Assembly: GCA_025355645.1 (NCBI GenBank)
Contig: JANXZG010000100.1
Span: 1-45,738 of the forward strand
Direction of reading: 5' to 3'
From: Gammaproteobacteria bacterium
Lineage (GTDB): Bacteria > Pseudomonadota > Gammaproteobacteria > Steroidobacterales > Steroidobacteraceae
DNA: 45,738 nucleotides
The notes under the pieces are model-generated. The model worked only from the letters and a program-made list of their open reading frames with translations. It was not told the origin of the DNA and ran no database searches. Shown one piece after another: positions 45,578-45,738 of the stretch. Position numbers and translations under genes: made by a program. Numbering within the stretch: the stretch's first letter is position 1; each line of letters opens with the position of its first letter.

Positions 45578-45738
45578 ATGCTGAATATATCAGGCGTCCA
45601 GAATGCCGTGACCTGCACAGAGCTGCTCACGCGTGCCGCCGCCAGTTCGCGCGGCGTCAGCTTCCACGACGATTTTGATGCACCGCGACGCATTGAATTC
45701 GGCGCGCTGCAGGCGGCCGCCCTGGTGACCCTGGGGCG
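45578..45738 (+). CDS. Partial gene, possible AMP-dependent acyl ligase N-terminus
   Basis: An open frame of 53 codons runs off the window edge. The segment TCTELLTRAAASSRGVSF followed by FGALQAAALVTLG resembles the start of fatty-acyl-AMP ligases and acyl-CoA synthetases (an ELL-x-RAA helix, a beta strand, then a YxEL-like helix). None of the diagnostic AMP-binding motifs lies within the window. The ATG at 45578 is preceded by GGAG with only 2 nt spacing, and GTG codons at 45563, 45575 and 45608 are alternatives, so the start is uncertain. Confidence 0.45.
   Translation, partial: MLNISGVQNAVTCTELLTRAAASSRGVSFHDDFDAPRRIEFGALQAAALVTLG

Overview
The window is a GC-rich, densely packed bacterial chromosome segment. 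The long run from dapD-glnD-map through rpsB to accA has the gammaproteobacterial gene order. The frr-uppS-cdsA-dxr-rseP order resembles Pseudomonas and relatives more than E. coli, where dxr follows frr directly. A GTP-type PEP carboxykinase, a phoB-phoR-phoU cluster and a heavily extended ribosomal protein S2 suggest a less-studied gammaproteobacterial lineage, possibly near Nevskiales, Steroidobacterales or Xanthomonadales. That placement is inference only. I see no tRNA, rRNA, CRISPR array, insertion sequence or prophage.

Region 1 (1-6.4 kb): dusA, a cyclase-FHA signalling protein, pckG (convergent with the cyclase gene), a small secreted DUF11-like protein, and the iron-sulfur helicase yoaA. 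Region 2 (6.4-19.6 kb): tsaB, then the phosphate-response block. This holds phoB-phoR-phoU with dsbB and dapE directly downstream, a reverse-strand MFS transporter, a divergent orphan sensor kinase, and pstS-pstC-pstA-pstB1-pstB2 with two complete PstB ATPases. Matching Pho-box promoters stand before phoB and pstS: two half-sites 11 bp apart, then 10 bp, then a -10 hexamer.

Region 3 (19.6-23.9 kb, minus strand): map-glnD-dapD, divergent from rpsB. Region 4 (23.9-43.7 kb, plus strand) is one nearly unbroken co-directional array: rpsB, tsf, pyrH, frr, uppS, cdsA, dxr, rseP, bamA, skp, lpxD, fabZ, lpxA, lpxB, rnhB, dnaE, accA and a methyltransferase. It joins translation, isoprenoid and phospholipid synthesis, outer-membrane assembly, lipid A synthesis, replication and fatty-acid synthesis. 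Many junctions are ATGA, GTGA or TTGA overlaps, so start codons are often GTG or TTG.

Region 5 (43.7-45.7 kb): a strong hairpin terminator, then a reverse-strand gene for a secreted fibre-like protein. It has a 17-residue repeat array, a peptidase S74 intramolecular chaperone domain and a terminal coiled coil. A 280-300 bp intergenic region follows, and then the start of a gene cut by the window edge that may be an AMP-dependent acyl ligase.

The most notable points are the S74 fibre protein without a membrane anchor, the duplicated pho promoter architecture with tandem pstB genes, the cyclase with a His in place of the transition-state Asn, several apparently leaderless genes, an orphan kinase beside a transporter with a periplasmic insertion, and the structured rpsB leader with an unusual S2 tail.
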